The position numbers were made by a program, and so were the translations under genes. The notes beneath the pieces are model-generated. The model did not search any database, was not told where the DNA came from, and saw only the letters and a program-made list of their open reading frames with translations. Positions 1 to 7,379 of a stretch of 16,932 nucleotides of DNA are shown piece by piece. The DNA is from Pseudomonadota bacterium (GTDB lineage: Bacteria > Pseudomonadota > Alphaproteobacteria > Rickettsiales > SXRF01): the NCBI GenBank assembly GCA_028873275.1, contig JAGWLJ010000003.1:1-16932 (forward strand), given 5' to 3'. The stretch's first letter is position 1; each line of letters begins with the position of its first letter.

Positions 1-2
1 TT

Positions 3-8
3 AAGGAG
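3..8 (+). promoter_or_regulatory. Shine-Dalgarno of tuf
   Basis: AAGGAG lies 7 nt before the tuf ATG at 16 and fixes that start. The TAA at 2-4 could be the stop codon of an upstream gene (fusA in most relatives), but too little sequence is present to say. Confidence 0.8.
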
Positions 9-15
9 ACTAGCC

Positions 16-1206
<1,191 letters not shown>

Positions 1207-1211
1207 GGGGA

Positions 1212-1529
1212 ATGCAAAACCAGAAAATCCGCATCTGGCTGAAAGCCTTCGATCACCGCGTGCTCGACCAGTCGACGGGCGAGATCGTTTCGACCGCCAA
1301 GCGCACCGGCGCGCGCGTGCTGGGACCGATCCCGTTGCCGCGCCGCATCCAGCGCTTCACGGTCAACCGCTCGCCGCATATCGACAAGAAATCGCGCGAG
1401 CAGTTCGAGATCCGCACGCATAAGCGCCTGATCGACATCCTCGATCCGACGCCGCAGACGGTCGATGCGCTGATGAAGCTCGATCTGGCTTCGGGCGTGG
1501 ATATTAAGATTAAGGCGGAGGCAGCGTAA
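1212..1529 (+). CDS. rpsJ: 30S ribosomal protein S10
   Basis: S10 is a component of the 30S head and also serves as NusE in transcription antitermination complexes. The 105-residue product has the family length and the typical opening KIRIWLKAFDHRVLDQS. The conserved block GPIPLPRRIQRFTVNRSPH sits at about residues 43-61, and the protein ends in a short lysine/alanine tail. The ATG at 1212 is chosen because it gives the family N-terminus; the purine run AAGGGG lies immediately upstream, with unusually tight spacing. The gap to tuf is 5 nt. The gap to rplC is 92 nt, which is long for this operon, and is filled by a palindromic repeat described separately. Confidence 0.98.
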   Translation: MQNQKIRIWLKAFDHRVLDQSTGEIVSTAKRTGARVLGPIPLPRRIQRFTVNRSPHIDKKSREQFEIRTHKRLIDILDPTPQTVDALMKLDLASGVDIKIKAEAA

Positions 1530-1532
1530 TAC

Positions 1533-1609
1533 ATTCCCCGCCAAGGCCGTAAGGCCGCGAGCGGGGATCGCATGCAAATGGAGAAATATCCCCGCTCAAG
1601 GCGGGGAAT
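1533..1609. repeat. Nested palindromic repeat, copy 1 (77 bp)
   Basis: Two perfect 10-bp inverted repeats are nested. The outer pair is ATTCCCCGCC at 1533-1542 with GGCGGGGAAT at 1600-1609. The inner pair is GAGCGGGGAT at 1559-1568 with ATCCCCGCTC at 1588-1597. The RNA could instead fold as two adjacent hairpins; the second is very tight (TCCCCGC at 1589-1595, 5-nt loop TCAAG, GCGGGGA at 1601-1607). The same architecture recurs at 14878-14949, including related central sequence, so this is a dispersed element rather than a local hairpin. It occupies most of the rpsJ-rplC gap and ends 12 nt before the rplC start. It lacks a following T-run, so it is not an ordinary terminator. Confidence 0.9.
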
Positions 1610-1621
1610 AAGGGTAAAATT

Positions 1622-2350
1622 ATGAGAACCGGACTGATAGCGAAAAAACTGGGTATGATGACCGTGTACGGCGAGGCAGGCGAAGAGACGCCGGTCACCG
1701 TATTGCAGGTCGAGAATTGCCAGGTCGTTTCCCAGAAAACCAAGGAAAAAAATGGCTATACCGCCATTGAGCTGGGCGTTGGCGCGGCCAAGGTGAAGAA
1801 CACCTCCAAGGCCATGCGCGGCCACTTTGCAAAGGCGAAGGTCGAGCCCAAGCGCAAAATCGCCGAGTTCCGCGTCAACGAAGAGACGACGCTGGCGCCG
1901 GGCACCGAGCTGGTGGCCAGCCATTTCGTGCCGGGGCAGTATGTCGATATCTCCGGCGAAACGGTCGGCAAAGGCTTTCAGGGCGTTATGAAGCGCTGGA
2001 ATTTCGCCGGTCTTGAGGCGTCGCATGGTGTTTCTATTTCGCACCGCTCGCACGGTTCGACCGGCCAGCGTCAGGATCCGGGTCGCGTCTTCAAGGGCAA
2101 GAAAATGGCCGGCCATATGGGCATGCGCAACCGCACGGTGCAGAACCTGCAGATCGTGCAGGTCGATGACGCCGAGGGGCTGATCATGGTTAAAGGCGCC
2201 GTGCCGGGGCATAAGAACAGCTTCGTGCTGGTCAAGGACGCGGTGAAGAAGGGCTCGCACCCGAAGGCTCCGTATCCGGCGGGAATTCGGAAGTCGGAGA
2301 CGGAAAACCAGAATTCGGAAACTGGTTCTTCGCCAGAGAACAAGGAATAG
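1622..2350 (+). CDS. rplC: 50S ribosomal protein L3
   Basis: L3 binds 23S rRNA early in 50S assembly and reaches toward the peptidyl transferase centre. The 242-residue protein starts with the family sequence MRTGLIAKKLGM and contains the central block HGSTGQRQDPGRVFKGKKMAGHMG split over residues 140-165; the GQ there is where the PrmB methyltransferase modifies L3 in other proteobacteria. AAGGG 7 nt upstream supports the ATG at 1622. The C-terminus is unusual: residues 222-235 are encoded by six 7-nt units (2285-2326), giving a polar Ser/Glu/Asn tail after the normal end near PAGI. The stop codon TAG at 2348 forms part of TAGGAG, which serves the unknown ORF that follows instead of rplD. Confidence 0.98.
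   Translation: MRTGLIAKKLGMMTVYGEAGEETPVTVLQVENCQVVSQKTKEKNGYTAIELGVGAAKVKNTSKAMRGHFAKAKVEPKRKIAEFRVNEETTLAPGTELVASHFVPGQYVDISGETVGKGFQGVMKRWNFAGLEASHGVSISHRSHGSTGQRQDPGRVFKGKKMAGHMGMRNRTVQNLQIVQVDDAEGLIMVKGAVPGHKNSFVLVKDAVKKGSHPKAPYPAGIRKSETENQNSETGSSPENKE
2285..2326. repeat. Heptad repeat inside the 3' end of rplC
   Basis: Six consecutive 7-nt units are visible. ATTCGGA occurs at 2285-2291 and again exactly 28 nt later at 2313-2319; AGTCGGA, GACGGAA and AACCAGA lie between them. The block starts on a codon boundary and adds 14 residues (I222 to G235) to L3 without a frameshift. It resembles the degenerate heptads in the gaps before rplP, rplO, secY and rplQ, although the unit sequence differs. 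Confidence 0.75.
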
Positions 2351-2353
2351 GAG
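2349..2353 (+). promoter_or_regulatory. Shine-Dalgarno AGGAG overlapping the rplC stop
   Basis: AGGAG lies 8 nt before the ATG at 2362 and shares bases with the rplC stop TAG (2348-2350). It supports translation of the unknown ORF. It may once have served rplD, which now has no clear Shine-Dalgarno of its own. Confidence 0.75.
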
Positions 2354-2361
2354 ACGCTCCG

Positions 2362-2826
2362 ATGCAAAATCTTAAAGCAGCCCATACAGACCAGCACGCC
2401 GCGGAAGGCAATGGTCATGCTGCGAAAATCGAAGCAGACCGCAGCGACAAGGCATGGTCTATTGTGTTGAAGGGGAATAATGAGCCTGTCGTACTGGCCG
2501 CCTTATCGCCGGACACGCAGGGAAAATTTGGATTTCTGGTGGCCGCTGGGGCATCCGATGAAGATATGGCAAGGCTGGGCGAACTGATCAAGCGGCGCTT
2601 CCAGGAGGAATTGCCGGCGATAGGAGTGAACTTCACTGGAATTGAAAAAGGGCCTAAGGCCAATAAACTTGGATTCAGGGCCTATAGTGGAATTGACGCT
2701 ATCACTTCCAACAGGAAAATCCTTCCTCTTGGGATGCCCGAGGGATGGCAGGAGGCTGTAGAGGCTACGGCAATTAAGATTTACCAACAGGGGCTGCAAC
2801 TGAAAAGCGGTGGTATGAGTTTATGA
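2362..2826 (+). CDS. Unknown 154-residue protein inserted between rplC and rplD
   Basis: I do not recognise this protein. It sits between rplC and rplD, which are adjacent in nearly all known S10 operons. The start is well supported by AGGAG 8 nt upstream, and the gene ends in an ATGA overlap with rplD. The N-terminal 30 residues are His/Ala/Asp-rich and look disordered. From about residue 31 the sequence alternates short hydrophobic strands (AWSIVLKG, PVVLAALSP, GKFGFLVAAG) with an acidic helix (DEDMARLGELIKRRFQEEL), suggesting a small alpha/beta fold. It ends in a helix around GWQEAVEATAIKIYQQG. Acidic and basic residues are about balanced, unlike most ribosomal proteins. There is no signal peptide, membrane segment or Cys cluster. 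One hand-counted line (2641-2700) is 43% GC, well below the neighbours, and codons such as GGA, ATA and AGG are used freely. This suggests transfer or relaxed codon selection. Confidence 0.85.
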   Translation: MQNLKAAHTDQHAAEGNGHAAKIEADRSDKAWSIVLKGNNEPVVLAALSPDTQGKFGFLVAAGASDEDMARLGELIKRRFQEELPAIGVNFTGIEKGPKANKLGFRAYSGIDAITSNRKILPLGMPEGWQEAVEATAIKIYQQGLQLKSGGMSL

Positions 2827-3440
2827 AAACGAAAGTCGTCACACTGGAAAACAAAGCCGCCGGCGAGATCGAGCTGCCGGATGCCATTTTCGCCGTCGAG
2901 GTCAGGAACGATATCCTGCACCGCATGGTCGAATGGCAGCGCGCCAAGAAGCAGGCGGGCACGCATAAAACCAAGACCATCAGCGAAATTCAGGGCACCA
3001 CCAAGAAGCCGTGGCGCCAGAAGGGCACCGGCAACGCCCGTCAGGGTTCGCTGCGCTCGCCGCAGTTCCGTGGCGGCGCCACGATTTTCGGGCCGGTGGT
3101 GCGCAGCCATGCGACCAATCTCAACAAGAAATTCCGCAAGCTGGCGCTGAAAATGGCGCTCTCTGCCAAGCACAAGGACAAGAGCCTGTTCGTCATCGAG
3201 AACGCCCAGGTGAAAAAGCCTGAGACCAAGGCGCTGGCCGCCGCGTTCAAGAAAAACGGCTGGGACAAGCCGCTGATTATCGACGGCGCGTTGGATGAGG
3301 GTTTCGCCAAGGCGGCGCGCAACATCAAATATGTCGACGTGCTGCCCGGAATCGGCGCCAATGTCTATGACATCCTGCGCCACAAGCAGCTGATTTTGAC
3401 CACCGATGCAGTGAAGCATCTGGAAGAGAGGCTTAAATGA
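2823..3440 (+). CDS. rplD: 50S ribosomal protein L4
   Basis: L4 binds 23S rRNA, and its long loop lines the polypeptide exit tunnel. In Escherichia coli it also represses its own operon; whether that holds here is unknown. The 205-residue length is normal. The tunnel-loop segment KKPWRQKGTGNARQGS is at residues 61-76. The ATG overlaps the stop of the preceding unknown ORF by 4 nt (ATGA), and I see no convincing Shine-Dalgarno in the bases before it. Initiation probably depends on ribosomes finishing that ORF. rplW overlaps the 3' end by 4 nt. Confidence 0.98.
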   Translation: MKTKVVTLENKAAGEIELPDAIFAVEVRNDILHRMVEWQRAKKQAGTHKTKTISEIQGTTKKPWRQKGTGNARQGSLRSPQFRGGATIFGPVVRSHATNLNKKFRKLALKMALSAKHKDKSLFVIENAQVKKPETKALAAAFKKNGWDKPLIIDGALDEGFAKAARNIKYVDVLPGIGANVYDILRHKQLILTTDAVKHLEERLK

Positions 3441-3775
3441 AACTGGGACGCAAAAAGAAAGAAGCAACCGCTTCGACGCAGGCCCGCGCCTATCATTATG
3501 ACGTGATCGTGTCGCCGGTGGTGACCGAGAAATCGACGGCGGCCAGCGAGCAGAACAAGGTTATGTTCAACGTGCGCCTGGATGCCGACAAAGCGGCCAT
3601 CAAATCGGCGGTGGAAGCCCTGTTCAACGTCAAGGTGAGCAAGGTCAACACGCTGGTGCGCCTGGGCAAGCAGCGGCGCTTCCGCAATACGCTCGGCAAG
3701 CATTCGGATACCAAGAAAGCCATTATCACGCTGGCCGAGGGGCAGAGCATCGATATGGCGGCAGGAGTGAAGTAA
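3437..3775 (+). CDS. rplW: 50S ribosomal protein L23
   Basis: L23 sits at the exit of the ribosomal tunnel and is the docking point for trigger factor and SRP. The 112-residue product contains the family core YHYDVIVSPVVTEKS from about residue 19, the helix DKAAIKSAVEALFNVKV, and the following strand VNTLVRLGK. The first 18 residues are a Lys-rich extension ahead of the usual start of the domain. The start overlaps rplD by 4 nt (ATGA), indicating coupled translation. The C-terminus is short and ordinary. Confidence 0.97.
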   Translation: MKLGRKKKEATASTQARAYHYDVIVSPVVTEKSTAASEQNKVMFNVRLDADKAAIKSAVEALFNVKVSKVNTLVRLGKQRRFRNTLGKHSDTKKAIITLAEGQSIDMAAGVK

Positions 3776-3776
3776 T

Positions 3777-4604
3777 ATGGCACTGAAACAATTCAAGCCG
3801 ACGACCAATGCGCAGCGCCAGCTGGTGCTGATCGATCGTTCCGAGCTGTGGAAAGGCAAGCCAGTTAAACAGCTGACTGAGGGCAAAACCAAGAGCGGCG
3901 GCCGCAATAACCAGGGGCGCCTGACGGCGTTCCGTGTCGGCGGCGGGCATAAGAAGGCTTACCGCGTCATCGACTTCAAGCGCCGCAAGTTCGACGTGCC
4001 GGCGGTGGTCGAGCGCATCGAGTACGATCCCAACCGTTCGTCCTTCATCGCGCTGATCAAATATGAGGACGGCGAGCTGGCCTATATCCTGGCGCCGCAG
4101 CGCCTGGCGGCCGGTGATACCGTTATTTCTTCCGACAAGGCCGATATCAAGCCGGGCAATACGATGCATTTAAAGAGCATCCCGGTCGGCACCATCATCC
4201 ACAACGTGGAGATGAAGGAAGGCAAGGGCGGCCAGCTGGCGCGCGCCGCCGGTTCCTATGTGCAGCTGGTCGGCAAGGATGGCGGTTACGCGCAGATCAA
4301 GCTGCGCTCGGGCGAACTGCGCATGGTGCGCGACATCTGCCTGGCCACCATCGGCGCGGTTTCCAATCCCGATCACCAGAACGCCATTATCGGCAAGGCC
4401 GGGCGCTCGCGCTGGCTGGGCATCCGTCCGAGCGTGCGCGGCGTGGCCATGAATCCGGTCGACCATCCGCATGGCGGCGGCGAAGGCAAAACCTCCGGCG
4501 GCCGTCACCCGGTGACCCCGTGGGGCAAAGGCACCAAGGGCACCAAGACGCGCTCACGGAAGAAAAAGAATAAGCTCATCATCAAGAATCGTCACGGTAA
4601 GTAG
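3777..4604 (+). CDS. rplB: 50S ribosomal protein L2
   Basis: L2 is a core 23S rRNA-binding protein needed for subunit association and peptidyl transferase assembly. The 275-residue length is standard. The conserved segment VDHPHGGGEGK lies near residues 229-239; His232 appears to correspond to the histidine implicated in the peptidyl transferase centre of E. coli L2. The C-terminal Lys/Arg tail is typical. The start is 1 nt past the rplW stop, with AGGAG at 3763-3767 inside rplW. rpsS follows after 8 nt. Confidence 0.98.
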   Translation: MALKQFKPTTNAQRQLVLIDRSELWKGKPVKQLTEGKTKSGGRNNQGRLTAFRVGGGHKKAYRVIDFKRRKFDVPAVVERIEYDPNRSSFIALIKYEDGELAYILAPQRLAAGDTVISSDKADIKPGNTMHLKSIPVGTIIHNVEMKEGKGGQLARAAGSYVQLVGKDGGYAQIKLRSGELRMVRDICLATIGAVSNPDHQNAIIGKAGRSRWLGIRPSVRGVAMNPVDHPHGGGEGKTSGGRHPVTPWGKGTKGTKTRSRKKKNKLIIKNRHGK

Positions 4605-4612
4605 GATTATTT

Positions 4613-4897
4613 ATGGCACGTTCAGTTTGGAAAGGTCCGTTCGTTGATGGCTATCTGCTGAAGAAGGCGGATCAAGCGCGGGCGTCGGGAAAGCATTCGA
4701 TCATCAAGACCTGGTCGCGGCGTTCGACGATCCTGCCGCAATTCGTCGGGCTGACGTTTGGAGTGTATAACGGCAAGAAATTCATCCCCGTTTCGGTGAA
4801 CGAGGACATGATCGGCCATAAGTTCGGCGAATTCGCGCCGACGCGCATCTTCATCGCGCACAGCGCCGAGAAGAAAACGGAAGAAAAGAAGGCATAG
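4613..4897 (+). CDS. rpsS: 30S ribosomal protein S19
   Basis: S19 is in the 30S head and contacts S13 and the A-site finger. The 94-residue protein opens with the invariant MARSVWKGPFVDGYLLKKA and carries the family block KTWSRRSTILPQFVGLTF and the later GHKFGEFAPTR. A short Lys/Glu tail of about ten residues follows the usual end. The Shine-Dalgarno is weak (TAGGA at the rplB stop), and translation is probably helped by tight spacing. rplV starts 4 nt after the stop. Confidence 0.97.
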   Translation: MARSVWKGPFVDGYLLKKADQARASGKHSIIKTWSRRSTILPQFVGLTFGVYNGKKFIPVSVNEDMIGHKFGEFAPTRIFIAHSAEKKTEEKKA

Positions 4898-4901
4898 GAC
4901 C

Positions 4902-5366
4902 ATGAGCAAGAAAGCATTAGAGCGGCAGCTGGAGCCGGTGGAAGCCAAGGCCGTCGCCAACCGCCTGCGCATTTCCCCGCGCAAGCTGAACCTGGTGGCG
5001 GGGCTGATCCGCGGCATGGATGTATCGCGCGCGCTGACGCAGCTGGAGTTTTCCAGCAAGCGCATCGCCGGCGAGGTGAAGAAAGCGCTGCAATCGGCCA
5101 TCGCCAATGCCGAGAACAACCATAACCTCAACGTCGATTCGCTCTACGTCAAGGAAGCCTATGTCGGCAAGAACCTGGTGATGAAGCGCATGCACACCCG
5201 CGGCCGCGGCCGCTCGGCGCGCATCCTCAAGCCGTTTGCCAACCTGACGCTGATCGTGCGCGAGCGCGGCGAAGAACCGGCCAAGGAAGCGAAGCAGCCG
5301 GAGAAGAAAACCGAGAAGAAAGCCGCGGCTAAGAAGCCCGCCAAGGCGAAGAAGGAGAGCAAGTAA
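4902..5366 (+). CDS. rplV: 50S ribosomal protein L22 with long basic tail
   Basis: L22 lines the exit tunnel with L4. The core covers about residues 14-121, beginning AKAVANRLRISPRKLNLVAGLIRG and including the tunnel hairpin region with MKRMHTRGRGRSARI. The protein is 154 residues, longer than the roughly 110-125 usual for the family. The extra length is mostly a tail (residues 121-154) of Lys, Ala, Glu and Pro, likely disordered. AGGA lies 2 nt before the ATG, within the rpsS stop region. The stop overlaps the rpsC start by 1 nt (TAATG). The tail shares the composition of the extra segments on L29 and L30 in this operon. Confidence 0.97.
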   Translation: MSKKALERQLEPVEAKAVANRLRISPRKLNLVAGLIRGMDVSRALTQLEFSSKRIAGEVKKALQSAIANAENNHNLNVDSLYVKEAYVGKNLVMKRMHTRGRGRSARILKPFANLTLIVRERGEEPAKEAKQPEKKTEKKAAAKKPAKAKKESK

Positions 5367-6070
5367 TGGGTCAGAAAGTCAACGCCATCGGCCTCAGGGT
5401 CGGCATAAATAAGACGTGGGATTCGCGCTGGTACGCGGCTGACGGCGACTATGCCGACAAGCTGCACGAGGATTTCAAAATCCAGAAATACCTTAAGAAG
5501 CAGCTCGACGCCGCCGGCGTCAGCAAGATCACCATCGAGCGGCCGAGCAAGAAGGCGCTGATCAGCATCCACACGGCGCGTCCGGGCGTGGTGATCGGCA
5601 AGAAGGGCGCCGATATCGACAAGATCAAGAAGGACATCGCCAGGTTCACCAAGGACGAGGTGCATGTCAATATCATCCCCGTGGCCAAGCCTGAGTTGGA
5701 CAGCACACTGATCGCCGAGTCAGTTGCCCAACAGCTGGAAAAACGCGTGGCTTTCCGTCGCGCTATGAAGCGGGCGGTGCAGTCCTGCCTGAGGCTGGGC
5801 GCGCTCGGCATCCGTATCAACGTGGCCGGCCGCCTGGGCGGCGCGGAAATCGCCCGCATGGAATGGTATCGCGAAGGTCGCGTGCCGCTGCATACGCTGC
5901 GCGCCGATGTCGATTACGGCACCGCCGAAGCCAAGACCACCTACGGCGTCATCGGCGTCAAGGTGTGGGTGTTCAAGGGCGAGATCGTCGGCAAGGAAAA
6001 GAAGGTCATTCATGAGGAAGCGCCGGTCGTTAAGGAAACGGCCGAGCCAACCGGTGAAGACAAGGCTTAA
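5366..6070 (+). CDS. rpsC: 30S ribosomal protein S3
   Basis: S3 is at the mRNA entry side of the 30S head and contributes to the ribosomal helicase. The 234-residue protein starts MGQKVNAIGLRVG, as in most bacteria. Its type II KH domain includes the GKKG loop at residues 78-81 (VVIGKKGADIDKIK), and the C-terminal S3 domain contains RLGGAEIARMEWYREGRVPLHTLRADVDYG. The last 20 residues are an acidic, low-complexity tail. The start overlaps the rplV stop by 1 nt. The stop codon is followed by a heptad repeat rather than directly by rplP. Confidence 0.98.
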   Translation: MGQKVNAIGLRVGINKTWDSRWYAADGDYADKLHEDFKIQKYLKKQLDAAGVSKITIERPSKKALISIHTARPGVVIGKKGADIDKIKKDIARFTKDEVHVNIIPVAKPELDSTLIAESVAQQLEKRVAFRRAMKRAVQSCLRLGALGIRINVAGRLGGAEIARMEWYREGRVPLHTLRADVDYGTAEAKTTYGVIGVKVWVFKGEIVGKEKKVIHEEAPVVKETAEPTGEDKA

Positions 6071-6090
6071 CTGACAACGGATAACTGACA
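6070..6090. repeat. Heptad repeat in the rpsC-rplP gap
   Basis: Three 7-nt units are visible: ACTGACA at 6070-6076, ACGGATA at 6077-6083 and ACTGACA at 6084-6090, with a degenerate fourth after them. The block begins on the last base of the rpsC stop codon and fills most of the 29-nt gap. No Shine-Dalgarno is left before rplP. Confidence 0.6.
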
Positions 6091-6099
6091 GCTACCTAT

Positions 6100-6516
6100 A
6101 TGATGAGTCCGAAGAAAACCAAGTACCGCAAGGCGCATAAGGGCCGCATCCGCGGCAACGCCAAGGGCGGCAGCCAGCTCAATTTCGGCGAGTACGGCCT
6201 CAAGGCCCTGCAGCCGGAACGCGTCACGGCGCGGCAGATCGAGGCGGCGCGCCGCGCCATCTCGCGCCATGTCAAGCGCGTCGGCCGCATGTGGATCCGG
6301 ATTTTCCCGGACGTGCCGGTGACCCGCAAGCCCGCCGAAGTGCGCATGGGCTCGGGCAAGGGATCGGTGGAATTCTGGGTGTGCCGCGTCGAGCCGGGCA
6401 AGATCATGTTCGAGATCGACGGCGTATCGGAGCAGGTGGCGCGCGAAGCGTTCGACCGCGCTTCTGCCAAATTGCCGATCAAGACCAAATTCGTTGCGCG
6501 TTTGAAGGAGGAATAG
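6100..6516 (+). CDS. rplP: 50S ribosomal protein L16
   Basis: L16 organises the A-site tRNA elbow region of the 50S subunit. The 138-residue protein has the standard length and the family N-terminus (MSPKKTKYRKAHKGR). The later segments GRMWIRIFPDVPVTRKPAEVRMG and KGSVEFWV are also family blocks. There are two adjacent ATG codons (6100 and 6103); 6100 matches the usual Met-x-Ser/Gln-Pro start. The 29-nt gap upstream holds heptad repeats and no recognisable Shine-Dalgarno, which is odd for such a strongly expressed gene. rpmC follows after 2 nt. Confidence 0.97.
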   Translation: MMSPKKTKYRKAHKGRIRGNAKGGSQLNFGEYGLKALQPERVTARQIEAARRAISRHVKRVGRMWIRIFPDVPVTRKPAEVRMGSGKGSVEFWVCRVEPGKIMFEIDGVSEQVAREAFDRASAKLPIKTKFVARLKEE

Positions 6517-6518
6517 TC

Positions 6519-6803
6519 ATGAAAATCGCCGAATTACGCGCCAAAAGCCCGGAAGAGCTCAAGGAAATGGTGCTCTCCCTCAAGAAGGAGCAGTTCAACC
6601 TGCGCATGCAGCGGGCCACCGGCGCGCTGGAGAATCAGGGCCGCTTCAGAGAAGTGCGCCGCACGATTGCCCAGGCCAAGACGCTGCTTAACGCTCCGGC
6701 GCAGGCGGAAGTGAAACCGCGCATCAGAAAAGAAAAGACGGAAGAAAAAGCGGCGGCGCCCAGGAAAGCGCCTGCCAAAAAGGCCAAAAAGGAAAAGGAA
6801 TAG
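6519..6803 (+). CDS. rpmC: 50S ribosomal protein L29 with basic C-terminal tail
   Basis: L29 sits beside L23 at the tunnel exit. Residues 1-57 form the typical two-helix L29 domain: KIAELRAKSPEELKEMV, then LKKEQFNLRMQRATG, then a second helix with RFREVRRTIAQAKTLL. The remaining 37 residues (58-94) are Lys/Ala/Pro/Glu-rich and absent from the usual 60-70 residue protein. The start is chosen from the family N-terminus, with AAGGAGG at the 3' end of rplP just upstream. rpsQ follows after 3 nt. Confidence 0.96.
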   Translation: MKIAELRAKSPEELKEMVLSLKKEQFNLRMQRATGALENQGRFREVRRTIAQAKTLLNAPAQAEVKPRIRKEKTEEKAAAPRKAPAKKAKKEKE

Positions 6804-6806
6804 ACT

Positions 6807-7037
6807 ATGCCGAAGCGTGTACTGTCAGGGGTCGTGGTCAGCGACAAGAGCGAGAAGACGGTGATCGTCCGCGTGGACCGCCGCGTCTCGCACCCGATCT
6901 ATAAGAAAACCATCCGCAAATCGAAGAAATACGCGGCGCATGACGAGCAGGGAAAGTTCAAGATCGGCGATGCCGTGCAGATCATCGAATCGCGCCCGAT
7001 CTCCAAGACCAAGCGCTGGGCGGTGGTGTACGAGTAG
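6807..7037 (+). CDS. rpsQ: 30S ribosomal protein S17
   Basis: S17 is a primary 16S rRNA-binding protein with an OB-like fold. The 76-residue length is normal. The core includes LSGVVVSDKSEKTVIVRVDR and the conserved HPIYKKTIRKSKKYAAHDE, ending with the SRPISKTKRW segment. The stop TAG at 7035 forms a TAGGAG that is positioned for the inserted unknown ORF at 7047, not for rplN, which is normally the next gene. Confidence 0.97.
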   Translation: MPKRVLSGVVVSDKSEKTVIVRVDRRVSHPIYKKTIRKSKKYAAHDEQGKFKIGDAVQIIESRPISKTKRWAVVYE

Positions 7038-7040
7038 GAG
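7036..7040 (+). promoter_or_regulatory. Shine-Dalgarno AGGAG overlapping the rpsQ stop
   Basis: AGGAG overlaps the rpsQ stop codon and lies 6 nt before the GTG at 7047, which decides that start. The arrangement copies the rplC/ORF junction at 2348-2362. Confidence 0.7.
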
Positions 7041-7046
7041 CGGGTT

Positions 7047-7379
7047 GTGCAATCGGGAAATTCTGCGAAAATAAAAGTTTTGGCGCTTAAGGTGGGGCAG
7101 CAGTTGGGAAGTGCAGCAGCACATGAAGTCGTCGCTTATGCAGAATTACATCCTGAGGAAAACGTTTGGTTTGATAATGGGGAACAGAGGCTGCAAGTCG
7201 GTGATTGGCGATATATATGGGATGAAACGCTACTTTATGATGCACGGGAAGATATCGAGGATAAAAAGACAAGAATACAACATGGATTTGACTGGGAGCA
7301 TATCGATGTTAGCCGGGTATCTCTAGCAGCGGTAGTACAACGGGAAACAACAGACAGAAGAAGTATAGGTGCAATATGA
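7047..7379 (+). CDS. Unknown 110-residue protein inserted between rpsQ and rplN
   Basis: I do not recognise this protein. It separates rpsQ from rplN, a junction that is otherwise almost invariant in bacteria. Start: GTG at 7047 with AGGAG 6 nt upstream; there is no in-frame ATG. End: ATGA overlap of 4 nt with rplN. The first half predicts strands and helices (KIKVLALKVGQQLG, HEVVAYAEL). The middle is acidic and aromatic (NVWFDNGEQ, GDWRYIWDETLLYDARED) and holds three of the four Trp. By my count there are 19 Asp/Glu against 13 Lys/Arg, unlike a ribosomal protein. There is no signal peptide, membrane segment or Cys motif. Lines 7201-7260 and 7261-7320 are 43% and 38% GC, against 65% for 7441-7500 in rplN, a strong sign of recent transfer or different selection. 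Other frames here are open for 60-70 codons but lack a Shine-Dalgarno. Confidence 0.8.
   Translation: MQSGNSAKIKVLALKVGQQLGSAAAHEVVAYAELHPEENVWFDNGEQRLQVGDWRYIWDETLLYDAREDIEDKKTRIQHGFDWEHIDVSRVSLAAVVQRETTDRRSIGAI

Noticed and set aside
1253..2260. 335-codon minus-strand frame across rpsJ and rplC, and a 323-codon one opposite tuf (10-981)
   Set aside because: Both are complements of highly conserved genes and lack a recognisable product.
7111..7326. Alternative 71-codon plus-strand frame inside the rpsQ-rplN insert
   Set aside because: No Shine-Dalgarno and no contact with rplN. The 7047 frame has AGGAG at good spacing and the ATGA overlap.
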